Both the position numbers and the translations under genes were made by a program. This document shows positions 1 through 5,769 of a stretch of 6,002 nt of DNA, piece by piece. Within the stretch, counting starts at the first letter, position 1. Every line of letters starts with the position of its first letter. The stretch covers positions 1-6,002 of the forward strand of contig JAKCAB010000841.1 in the NCBI GenBank assembly GCA_021839785.1, written 5' to 3'. A model generated the notes under the pieces. It was not told the origin of the DNA. It was given only the letters and a program-made list of their open reading frames with translations, and ran no database searches. The stretch comes from a bacterium. GTDB taxonomy: Bacteria > Verrucomicrobiota > Verrucomicrobiae > Limisphaerales > J093.

Positions 1-188
1 GCGCGGCGAGCGGCTTCCACGCCGTCCTGCGCGGCGTGCCCGGCCAGACTTACCAGCTTGAAGTCTCCACCGACCTGAGCCACTGGTCGTCGTTGATGAC
101 CCAAACGGCGGGCGCCGATGGCAACCTGGCTTTCACCGACCCCGAGGCGGGAGCGCAAGCCCGCTTCTATCGCGCCCAGGCCAAGTAA
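1..188 (+). CDS. C-terminal end of a secreted protein with the RFYR-type terminal module (5' truncated)
   Basis: The frame beginning at base 3 is open from the window edge to the TAA at 186-188 and gives 61 residues. They contain a G-PGQTYQLE stretch, STDLSHW, an AD-G-F turn and a closing RFYR (162-173) followed by five residues. The same arrangement ends the next protein downstream, so the two genes share a C-terminal beta-rich module. From family knowledge, this module is common at the end of large exported proteins of Verrucomicrobiota; its role (anchoring, sorting or substrate binding) is not established. The start and the main domains lie outside the window, so the function of the whole protein cannot be told. 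The stop codon is one base from the next ATG, which suggests co-transcription and possibly translational coupling. Confidence 0.8.
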   Translation, partial: AASGFHAVLRGVPGQTYQLEVSTDLSHWSSLMTQTAGADGNLAFTDPEAGAQARFYRAQAK

Positions 189-189
189 C

Positions 190-2538
190 ATGACTGCCCG
201 CCCCGAGCCGAAGCCGCTGAGTGTTTGCCTCGTCCGGCGTAGCGCCGGTCCCGCCACTCGGCTGGCGGCGATCCTCCTCGCGTGGGTGGCCGGCGGCGCC
301 GCGTTGGCGGGTGGCACCGCCGTGAGCAGTCTGCCGGCGACGGCCTTGCCGGGCGTGGCCTTCACCGTCCAAATCACCGCCACGCCGGACAACGCCGTGA
401 GCGTGTTCGCCGTCCAGGACGAAGTGCCCGCCGGCTGGGCAGTGTCCGAAATCACGGCCAGCGGCCAGTTCGACGCCGCGCATCACCGGGTCAAGTGGGG
501 GCCGTTCTTCGACCACACCAGCCGCGTGCTGAGTTACCAAGTCACGCCGGCGGGCACGGCGGCCGGCGATTACACGTTCGCGGGCCTGGCGGTTTTCAAT
601 GACCTCACCGTGGCGGTGGCCGGCGCCCGCCAGACCCGCGTCCTGACCGGCGCGGATGCCAACGTGGTTTCGTGCCTCATACCGGCGCGCTTCCTGCCTG
701 GCCAGGCGTTTGGCCTGACCAACCGCGCGGTGCCGGCGGCGAACGTCACCGTCTATGCGATCGAAGACCAGGTGCCGGCCGGCTGGACTGTCAGTGCGAT
801 CAGCGGCGGCGGCACGTTTGACGCCGGCAAGCAGAAGCTCAAATGGGGGCCGTTCTTCGACGCCCAGCCGCGGGTGCTGACCTGCCAGGTCACGCCGCCG
901 GCGGATGCTCGCGGCGCCTTCACCTTCGCCGGCACGGGATCCTTTGACGGCGTGCCGGTGGCCATCACCGGCAGCCGCGAAATTCAAAGCGTGATCAGCG
1001 CGGTGGTGAGCAGCCTGCCGGGGCAGTTTCAACCTTCCGTGCCGATCACCGTTTCGCTGGCGGTCACGCCGGAACCCGGCATCGCGGTGCAGGCCATTCA
1101 AGATCGACTGCCGTTGGGCTGGACCGCGAGCGGGATCGGCGGCGGCGGATTGTTCGACGCGGCCAACCGCACCGTGAAGTGGGGGCCGTTCTTCGACGCC
1201 ACGTCGCGGGTGCTCACGTACCAGGCCACGCCGCCGGCCACCGGCGAAGTCCTCGTCGAGTTTGTCGGGCGCGGGTCGTTCGATGGCTTCGATGTGCCGA
1301 TCGCCGGCCAGCGGCTAACCAGCGGGCAGCCCACTTCACTGATCAGTTCGATGCCGGCGCAATATTCGCCCGGCGTTGCTTTTAGCGTCTCGATCGCCGC
1401 CACGCCCGATCCGACCGTGAAGGTTTATGCGGTGCAAGACCGGCTGCCCACCGGTTGGTCCGCCGCGGCGGTGAGTGCGGGCGGCACGTTCGATGCCGCC
1501 AACGGCCTCGTGAAATGGGGACCGTTCTTCGACAACTTGTCGCGCACGCTGAGCTACCAGGCGATGCCACCGGCCTCGGCGGCAAACGATGTTGCGTTCG
1601 TGGGCGAAGGTTCCTTCGATGGCGCCACGGTCGCGATTACTGGCCAGCGCAACGTCGCGCTCATCCCGTTCGACCAGGTCAACGGTGTCACACGCGCCTT
1701 GCCCGCAACGCTGCGCGGCGGCGTTCCGACGGTGGTGAGCAACACGGTCCGTGTGGCGGCCAACGTGGCGGTCTATGCTGTGGAGGACAAGACCCCGACG
1801 GGCTGGACGGTCAGCGGCATCAGCGACGGCGGCGCGTTCGACGCCGGCCAGTCCAAGGTCAAATGGGGGCCGTTCTTCGACAACACGCCGCGCGTGCTGA
1901 CGTACACCCTCACGGCGCCGCTCGCGGCCGAGGGCGTGGCCGGGTTTGGCGGACAGGCCTCGTTCGATGGCGTCTCGCTCCCGATCGGCGGCGCTCAAAG
2001 CGTGCAGGCGATCAAGAATCGTCCGCCGGTCGCGCGGGCCGACACCGCGGAGCGCGAGCGCGGTCAATCGGTCACCGTCACCGCCGCGAGCCTGCTCGCC
2101 AACGACAGCGACCCGGACGGTGACCCGCTGATGCTGGTCAGCGTGACCGCCACCAGCGCCCACGGCGGCACCGTCGGCTTGAAGACCGGCCTGGTCACCT
2201 ACACACCGCCGGTGGGTTTCGAGGAAACGGACACTTTCACGTACACGATTCAGGACGGGTTTGGCGGTTCCGCGGCCGGCACCGTGACCGTCACGGTGGC
2301 CGCGCCGGTCCAAGACCAGATCATCACGAAGATCGAAAAGCGGGCCGGGGGCGTGGTGCGAATCCACTTCACCGGCACCCCTGGCCGCGCGTATCGCATC
2401 GAAGCCACAGACAGCCTGGGCGCTCCGAATTGGGCGACGCTCCGCTCGGTGGTGGCGGATGCCAGCGGCGCATTCACCTTGGACGACGCCGACACGGCCA
2501 CACGTTTCTCCCGGTTTTATCGGAGCGCCGCGCCGTGA
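190..2538 (+). CDS. Exported five-repeat beta-sandwich protein with cadherin-like domain and RFYR C-terminal module
   Basis: I chose the ATG at 190 (782 residues). An in-frame ATG at 118 lies inside the upstream gene and would put 24 Arg/Pro-rich residues before a signal peptide. From 190 there is a basic n-region, a hydrophobic core at residues 26-40 (AAILLAWVAGG) and an ALA|GG cleavage site near 40, so the protein is probably Sec-exported. Residues about 44-609 are five tandem repeats of 112-116 residues. Each has a P-GW turn, FDA, and KWGPFFD followed by R-L (lysines at 102, 218, 330, 442, 558). Residues 610-707 look like a cadherin-like/Big_17-type tandem-95 domain with a probable calcium loop, NDSDPDGDPL (638-647), then YTPP and DGFGG. 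Residues 710-782 are the RFYR module also found upstream. No enzyme motif, transmembrane anchor or PEP-CTERM/LPXTG signal is visible. It is best read as a secreted or surface structural/adhesive protein; the repeats vaguely recall DUF11-like sandwiches. There is no clear Shine-Dalgarno, which fits coupling to the gene ending at 188. Confidence 0.85.
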   Translation: MTARPEPKPLSVCLVRRSAGPATRLAAILLAWVAGGAALAGGTAVSSLPATALPGVAFTVQITATPDNAVSVFAVQDEVPAGWAVSEITASGQFDAAHHRVKWGPFFDHTSRVLSYQVTPAGTAAGDYTFAGLAVFNDLTVAVAGARQTRVLTGADANVVSCLIPARFLPGQAFGLTNRAVPAANVTVYAIEDQVPAGWTVSAISGGGTFDAGKQKLKWGPFFDAQPRVLTCQVTPPADARGAFTFAGTGSFDGVPVAITGSREIQSVISAVVSSLPGQFQPSVPITVSLAVTPEPGIAVQAIQDRLPLGWTASGIGGGGLFDAANRTVKWGPFFDATSRVLTYQATPPATGEVLVEFVGRGSFDGFDVPIAGQRLTSGQPTSLISSMPAQYSPGVAFSVSIAATPDPTVKVYAVQDRLPTGWSAAAVSAGGTFDAANGLVKWGPFFDNLSRTLSYQAMPPASAANDVAFVGEGSFDGATVAITGQRNVALIPFDQVNGVTRALPATLRGGVPTVVSNTVRVAANVAVYAVEDKTPTGWTVSGISDGGAFDAGQSKVKWGPFFDNTPRVLTYTLTAPLAAEGVAGFGGQASFDGVSLPIGGAQSVQAIKNRPPVARADTAERERGQSVTVTAASLLANDSDPDGDPLMLVSVTATSAHGGTVGLKTGLVTYTPPVGFEETDTFTYTIQDGFGGSAAGTVTVTVAAPVQDQIITKIEKRAGGVVRIHFTGTPGRAYRIEATDSLGAPNWATLRSVVADASGAFTLDDADTATRFSRFYRSAAP
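319..2016 (+). repeat. Five tandem coding repeats with invariant KWGPFFD core
   Basis: Approximate units are 319-663, 664-1002, 1003-1338, 1339-1686 and 1687-2016. The KWGPFFD codons begin at 493, 841, 1177, 1513 and 1861, giving intervals of 348, 336, 336 and 348 bases, all in frame. Each unit starts with a VSSLP-like strand, passes through [QE]D--P-GW, a glycine-rich turn and FDA, then KWGPFFD and a final strand. Repeats 2-5 also carry SFDG, which is FND in repeat 1. The KWGPFFD codons are nearly identical at DNA level: only the Lys third base varies, plus one Gly third base in repeat 4. The flanking sequence has diverged. Units 1, 3 and 4 have QD, FDAA and SR-L; units 2 and 5 have AANV, ED, FDAG and PRVL. 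Confidence 0.9.
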
Positions 2539-2593
2539 CCTTTCCCGCCTACGCTGCTGCGGTTCCCCGGCAAACGCTGCAGGCACGGTATGA

Positions 2594-2623
2594 TCGGCTC
2601 GACCGGCGACAGCGCCGAGCCGA
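2594..2623 (+). terminator. Hairpin after the repeat-protein gene, possible terminator
   Basis: TCGGCTCG at 2594-2601 can pair with CGAGCCGA at 2616-2623, giving an 8-bp GC-rich stem with a 14-base loop. It begins 56 bases after the stop codon at 2538. No run of T follows, so it is not a canonical intrinsic terminator; it could still stabilise the 3' end or act with Rho. Confidence 0.3.
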
Positions 2624-2742
2624 ACTCGCAAGCCGTGGTTAGGGATGAGTTCTGCGGTGAATTGGCTCGACGTTCGCCCCGGCCTGCGCGAACAAGTCAC
2701 CGATGCCACCCAAGCGTGCCATGAACCTGAATTCCACAGTTG

Positions 2743-2886
2743 AACCGCAGATAGACGCAGATCAACGCAATGGAAAAAGGTGTCGCCGCCACGGGTGGGT
2801 TTCACCCGCGGGGCGAACCTGCACTCGTCGCTCAGCTTTCTAGCTGCCTTTGTTGTATCCGCGTCCAATGGCGTCCATCTGCGGTT
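2743..2886. repeat. Intergenic element with imperfect inverted ends (AACCGCAGAT type)
   Basis: The left end, 2743-2768, starts AACCGCAGATAGACGC. The reverse complement of the right end, 2855-2886, starts AACCGCAGATGGACGC. They agree at 15 of the first 16 bases, then diverge but share a further ACGC. The interior, about 86 bases, has a 6-bp hairpin at 2792-2808 and no open frame. Words of this kind (CGCAGAT/GACGCAGAT) recur between genes in several environmental phyla, Verrucomicrobiota included, as I recall. A small non-autonomous mobile or REP-like repeat is the likeliest reading; no target-site duplication is evident. Confidence 0.5.
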
Positions 2887-2905
2887 TCTACGATGAAACC
2901 GCAGA
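2878..2905 (+). promoter_or_regulatory. Perfect 10-bp-stem hairpin upstream of the nitroreductase gene
   Basis: TCTGCGGTTT (2878-2887) pairs perfectly with AAACCGCAGA (2896-2905) across an 8-base loop. The left half is the right end of the intergenic repeat element, and the right half is a third, short copy of the same word in the opposite orientation. It ends 20 bases before the Shine-Dalgarno, so it would sit in the 5' leader if transcription starts upstream, or could be a dyad operator. The structure is visible in the sequence; its role is inferred. Confidence 0.35.
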
Positions 2906-2925
2906 CCTGACTCTCACAAACAAAT

Positions 2926-2930
2926 GGAGG
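2926..2930 (+). promoter_or_regulatory. Shine-Dalgarno GGAGG that sets the nitroreductase start
   Basis: GGAGG lies five bases before the ATG at 2936. An alternative in-frame ATG at 2924 overlaps this motif and would add MEDR ahead of the twin-arginine signal, so 2936 is preferred. Confidence 0.8.
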
Positions 2931-2935
2931 ATCGA

Positions 2936-3640
2936 ATGAACCGCAGAACCTTCGTCAAAACCCTGCCCGCCTTGACAGCGCTGGCGGGCACGGCGACCAG
3001 CCTTGCCCAAGCCGCGACCGACCCGGTGGCTGAACTACAACCGATCGTGCTCCTCAAGCCCGAGACCGACGGCGGCAAGTCGGTGCTCGCGGCGTTGAAG
3101 GAGCGGAAGACCGTCCGGAGCATCAAGTCGGACAAACTCCCGCCCCAGACGCTGTCCAACCTGCTTTGGGCGGCGTTCGGCGTGAACCGTGAGCGGGGCG
3201 CCTTTGGCAAACCCGGCCGCACCGCCGCCTCTGCGAGCAACTCCCAGGAGATCGACCTCTATGTGGCCATGCCCGAAGCCGTGTATCTCTATGAGGCCCG
3301 GCCGCACCGACTCGCACCGGTCGTTGCCGGCGACGCTCGCTCGCTGGCCGGCCGGGCTGCGGCGGCGACCGCGCCGGTGAACCTCTTTTACGTGGTGGAC
3401 CTCACGCGGTACGACTTCGGCAGCGGACAGCCGGACCGGAGCATCGGCAATGTGGAGGTGCAGAAATCCTATTACTACGTCGCCACGGGCCTCATTGCGT
3501 CGAATGTCTATCTCTTTGCCGCCTCCCAGGGACGCGCGGCGTGGTTCCACAACTGCAATCGCGAGGCCGCGGCGCGCGAATTCAAGCTGCGCCCCGAGCA
3601 GCGGGTGTTGTTTGCCCAGACCGTGGGTTATCCGGCTTGA
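2936..3640 (+). CDS. Tat-exported nitroreductase-family (SagB/ThcOx-like) flavoprotein
   Basis: The product has 234 residues. It opens with a twin-arginine signal (NRRTFVK, R3-R4), a hydrophobic stretch to about residue 20 and a probable AQA|AT cleavage near 26. Residues 48-234 match the FMN-dependent nitroreductase fold: ERKTVRSI at 56-63 (the usual phosphate-contacting Arg pair, here R57 and R61), LSNLLWAAFG at 73-82, RTAASASNSQEI at 95-106 in place of the common RTAPSARN-QE, VYLYE at 116-120, TGLIASNVYLFAASQG around 184-199, and a closing LRPEQRVLFAQTVGYP. Family members are small FMN oxidoreductases that use NAD(P)H or act as dehydrogenases; the substrate here is unknown. The Tat signal implies that flavin is loaded before export to the periplasm. 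It appears monocistronic and converges on the isomerase-like gene. The family call is firm; any specific reaction would be a guess. Confidence 0.88.
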   Translation: MNRRTFVKTLPALTALAGTATSLAQAATDPVAELQPIVLLKPETDGGKSVLAALKERKTVRSIKSDKLPPQTLSNLLWAAFGVNRERGAFGKPGRTAASASNSQEIDLYVAMPEAVYLYEARPHRLAPVVAGDARSLAGRAAAATAPVNLFYVVDLTRYDFGSGQPDRSIGNVEVQKSYYYVATGLIASNVYLFAASQGRAAWFHNCNREAAAREFKLRPEQRVLFAQTVGYPA

Positions 3641-3722
3641 TCGGCGCCCGCCACGCTGACCCAACCTTTAAGCGTGCCGCCGCCAAGCCCACGCCCGCAC
3701 ACTTGGCCTGGCTGCGGATCCT
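3641..3722. other. Short convergent intergenic region with a weak hairpin
   Basis: These 82 bases separate two converging stop codons. CACGCT (3652-3657) can pair with AGCGTG (3671-3676) across 13 bases. The stem is only 6 bp and lacks a T tract on either strand, so a bidirectional terminator is possible but not shown. Confidence 0.25.
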
Positions 3723-4670
3723 TCAACAACCGAAAACCCGCCGCACGAATGCGCGGCTCAGCCGATGGTTCTCGACCACGCTGCGAGTGATCTTGGTTCC
3801 GCTCTCCAACGCGAGTTCCACCGAGTAGATCGGGGCCAGGTGGTGGGTTTGCGCGTACTGCGCGATCTCGGCGTAGTCGATGTCGCCGGTATCGAGGTCT
3901 TCCCACCAAATCTGGTTGCGGCTTTGCCGGAGGTGCCAGGACACGACCCGGTCGCCGTACTGGCGCAAGGCGTCCATCGGCGCCAGCCCGCCGCGATACA
4001 TCCAATGGGTGTCGATGTTGAAACCGACAACTTCCTTTGGGCAGAGCCGGAAGTTGGAGTGGAACTCGCGCGCGTGGTTGACCAGTTCGGGGGTGTGGTG
4101 GTGGATCCCCAAACGCAGGCCCAGCGCCTTGAGGCCGGTGCCAAAGGCGGTCAGCGCCGCGGCCTGGCGCTTGAGTTCCTCGTCCGTCTTCTCGTGGCCG
4201 ATCGGGTCGGGATTGCAGTTGATGACTTGAAATCCCGCCTCGCGACACACCTTGGCGGACGCCAACAGCCGCGCCACCACCTCGTCCGCCTTCTCGTCGT
4301 GGAGCCGGCCGCCGGTGTAAAGCGCGACGGGTTTTAGACCCTTGGCCCGACAGCGCTCGGCGAACTTCAGGTTTGCCTCCGGATTGCCGGCGTCCAGCGA
4401 TCCTTCGGCGTAATCGTAGCCGGCGTCGCGCAGCGCGGAGAACACCTCGTCCAAGTGATCGTTCAGATTCTTGCCTTCGCGCTGGTAGTACTGGCCCCAG
4501 CCGTAGAGTTGCGAGCCGACCAGCGCCCCGGCTGGTTTCGGTGCCGCGGCGGCGCGGGCCGTCCAAGGCAGGGCCACACCCGCGCCGAGCGCAGCGGCGA
4601 CGGTCTTGACGAATTCGCGGCGATTCGACGCGGGGAGCCGGGAGGCCGACAAGCGGGCAGCGGTGTTCAT
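3723..4670 (-). CDS. Tat-exported sugar phosphate isomerase/epimerase-like TIM-barrel protein
   Basis: The 315-residue product starts at the ATG complementary to 4668-4670; a weak AGG lies about 8 bases upstream. A twin-arginine signal (NRREFVK, R17-R18) is followed by a hydrophobic segment and an ARA|AA cleavage site near 40. The rest fits the xylose-isomerase-like/AP-endonuclease-2 TIM barrel. Candidate metal and catalytic residues at strand ends are E89 (YAEGS), H190-H192 with E195 (IHHHTPE), D220 and H222 (FNIDTHW), H246 (SWHLR) and E285 (YSVELA). Relatives isomerise or epimerise sugars, inososes or keto-sugars using a divalent metal. Tat-bearing versions are frequent in Verrucomicrobiota and Planctomycetota, where they are thought to take part in polysaccharide or cyclitol breakdown. 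The substrate cannot be told, since no transporter, dehydrogenase or regulator sits beside it. Length is normal and no key residue is obviously missing. The gene reads against its neighbours on both sides. Confidence 0.85.
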   Translation of the reverse strand: MNTAARLSASRLPASNRREFVKTVAAALGAGVALPWTARAAAAPKPAGALVGSQLYGWGQYYQREGKNLNDHLDEVFSALRDAGYDYAEGSLDAGNPEANLKFAERCRAKGLKPVALYTGGRLHDEKADEVVARLLASAKVCREAGFQVINCNPDPIGHEKTDEELKRQAAALTAFGTGLKALGLRLGIHHHTPELVNHAREFHSNFRLCPKEVVGFNIDTHWMYRGGLAPMDALRQYGDRVVSWHLRQSRNQIWWEDLDTGDIDYAEIAQYAQTHHLAPIYSVELALESGTKITRSVVENHRLSRAFVRRVFGC

Positions 4671-4859
4671 GCGAATTGCCTAACATGCCCGACCTCGCCC
4701 CGCAACACCTCACCCTGCAAGTAGGCGGGGTCATTCAAGCCGTGGAAAAACCTTTGACGCCGTGACCAGTCGGTGCTTGCATGGTTTCGCTGCCTCGGAA
4801 CTAGTCTGTGAATCGAGGTGGCGTATCTACGGGCTCCGCAGGGAGCCCCTATTTGTTTT
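4671..4859. other. Divergent intergenic region between isomerase-like and NYN genes
   Basis: This 189-base stretch must hold the promoters for both flanking genes. On the + strand a weak candidate is TTGACG (4754-4759), a 17-base spacer and TTGCAT (4777-4782); the -10 matches consensus at only three positions. Near the isomerase start, GACCTCGCC (4691-4699) can pair with GGCGGGGTC (4724-4732) through a 9-bp stem with one G-T pair, which would fall in that gene's 5' leader. No reading frame here looks coding on its own. Confidence 0.4.
4831..4859 (+). terminator. Terminator-like hairpin and T-rich tract directly before the NYN start codon
   Basis: GGGCTCC (4831-4837) pairs perfectly with GGAGCCC (4842-4848) around a GCAG loop, and CTATTTGTTTT follows up to the ATG at 4860. 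This has the form of an intrinsic terminator on the + strand. The nearest upstream gene is on the other strand, so it would act either on read-through from 3640 or, as an attenuator, on the NYN gene's own leader. The same bases are open in frame with the NYN protein from a GTG at 4818, so they could alternatively be coding. Confidence 0.5.
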
Positions 4860-5702
4860 ATGGATCGGGTGGCCGTATTCGTTGACGCCGGTTACTTGTT
4901 CGCCCAAGGCTCCAAGACCTTGAGCGGCCACAAGCTTCCGCGTGGGTACCTAGTGCTGGACATCGGCTCGGCGACGCAAGCGCTGCGCGAGTTTGCGGAA
5001 GGCGTTTCCGGCCTGCCGCTGCTCAGAATTTACTGGTACGACGGCACTTCCACCGGGCCTACGTCGCAGCACCTGGCCCTGGCTTTCACCGCCGGCGTCA
5101 AGTTGAAGCTGGGCTTCGTGAACGCCCAAGGGGAGCAGAAAGGCGTGGATTCCTTGATTGTCACCGACATGATCGAGCTGGCACGGAATCGGGCGATGAC
5201 GGATGCGGTGTTGCTTTCGGGGGATGAAGATCTGCGCGTCGGGGTGCAGCAGGCGCAGGAGTTGGGCGTGAAGGTCCACTTGCTGGGAATCGCACCCAGC
5301 CACGGCAGCCAGTCGCAGTTTTTACTCCAGGAAGCCGACACCACTTATGAGTGGAACGCGGAGGCGCTCGGACGGTTTCTGACCTGCTCCACCCAAGCCA
5401 GTCCGGCTTCACCAGGAGGGATGAGTAGCTCCCTCCCGGTTTCTGTTTCTGCGGCTGCCGCTGGAATTTTCCCGGACGCGTTGCTTGAACTGGTCAAGCA
5501 ACATGTAACGGCGCTCGATCAGGTGCGGCTCCAGGCGGCTTTGCAGAGCTATGACCGCGAAAAACGCCTGCCGCCGGACATCGACCGACCGCTTCTGGGC
5601 GGCGCGAAGAATGCGCTTGGCCGCAATCTGACCAGCACGGAAAGGACCGCGCTGAGGTCAACATTTGCCGAGGTTGCCCGGACTCGGCGACCGGTCGAAT
5701 GA
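4860..5702 (+). CDS. NYN domain (LabA/DUF88-like, PIN-fold) predicted ribonuclease
   Basis: From the ATG at 4860 the product has 280 residues and begins MDRVAVFVDAGYLF, the usual first strand of NYN proteins with an acidic residue (D9). Further hallmarks are RIYWYDG (56-62), KGVDSLIVTDM (94-104, D97 and D103) and LLSGDEDLRVGVQQAQELG (118-136, D122 and D124), followed by VKVHLLGI. These acidic residues would form the metal site of a PIN-like RNase in the cytoplasm. A Ser/Pro/Ala-rich linker spans about 177-202. Residues 203-280 form a charged, probably helical C-terminal region (LLELVKQHVTALDQVRLQAAL, split here only by eye) that might be a small winged-helix or RNA-binding domain, though I do not recognise it. 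A GTG at 4818 would add 14 residues encoded across a hairpin; 4860 fits the family start better. Neither start has a clear Shine-Dalgarno. The RNA target is unknown. Confidence 0.82.
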   Translation: MDRVAVFVDAGYLFAQGSKTLSGHKLPRGYLVLDIGSATQALREFAEGVSGLPLLRIYWYDGTSTGPTSQHLALAFTAGVKLKLGFVNAQGEQKGVDSLIVTDMIELARNRAMTDAVLLSGDEDLRVGVQQAQELGVKVHLLGIAPSHGSQSQFLLQEADTTYEWNAEALGRFLTCSTQASPASPGGMSSSLPVSVSAAAAGIFPDALLELVKQHVTALDQVRLQAALQSYDREKRLPPDIDRPLLGGAKNALGRNLTSTERTALRSTFAEVARTRRPVE

Positions 5703-5769
5703 CTTGCCGGCTACTGTCGTTCCTGCCGATGTTTTAGCGGGCCTCACCCCTTGATTCGCCTTTGTTTCC

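Larger units (their letters stand above)
2539..2935. other. Gene-poor intergenic region with hairpins and an inverted-repeat element
   Basis: There is no convincing gene in these roughly 400 bases. In order I see: a hairpin at 2594-2623, a 32-codon open frame (2645-2743) without good support, a repeat element with inverted ends (2743-2886), a small internal hairpin (CGGGTG 2792-2797 against CACCCG 2803-2808), and a 10-bp-stem hairpin at 2878-2905 just before the Shine-Dalgarno of the next gene. I could not find a convincing -35/-10 pair for the downstream gene. Confidence 0.7.

Noticed and set aside
118..189. Earlier ATG start for the repeat protein
   Set aside because: It overlaps the upstream gene's coding end and places 24 Arg/Pro-rich residues before the signal peptide; ATG 190 gives a normal export signal.
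319..2016. Intramolecular isopeptide bonds in the repeats, from the conserved Lys and Asp
   Set aside because: Conserved K and D exist in each unit, but no recognisable CnaA/CnaB motif is present and the strand geometry cannot be judged from sequence.
319..2016. CRISPR-like or other DNA-level direct repeat array
   Set aside because: Regular spacing of a 21-base conserved core is explained by in-frame protein repeats of 112-116 residues; unit length is far too long for CRISPR.
1336..2868. A 510-codon open frame on the minus strand opposite the repeat protein
   Set aside because: It is Arg/His/Gly-rich with no domain pattern, and it mirrors the GC-rich third positions of the + strand gene, whose repeats, signal peptide and domains are clear.
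3628..4734. A long minus-strand frame overlapping the isomerase-like gene in another phase
   Set aside because: Its product is rich in Arg, Gly and Pro without motifs, while the frame at 3723-4670 has a Tat signal and TIM-barrel residues.
5703..5769. Guanine-sensing riboswitch ahead of guaA
   Set aside because: The gap is only 67 bases, and I see neither the conserved purine-aptamer loops nor a terminator stem.
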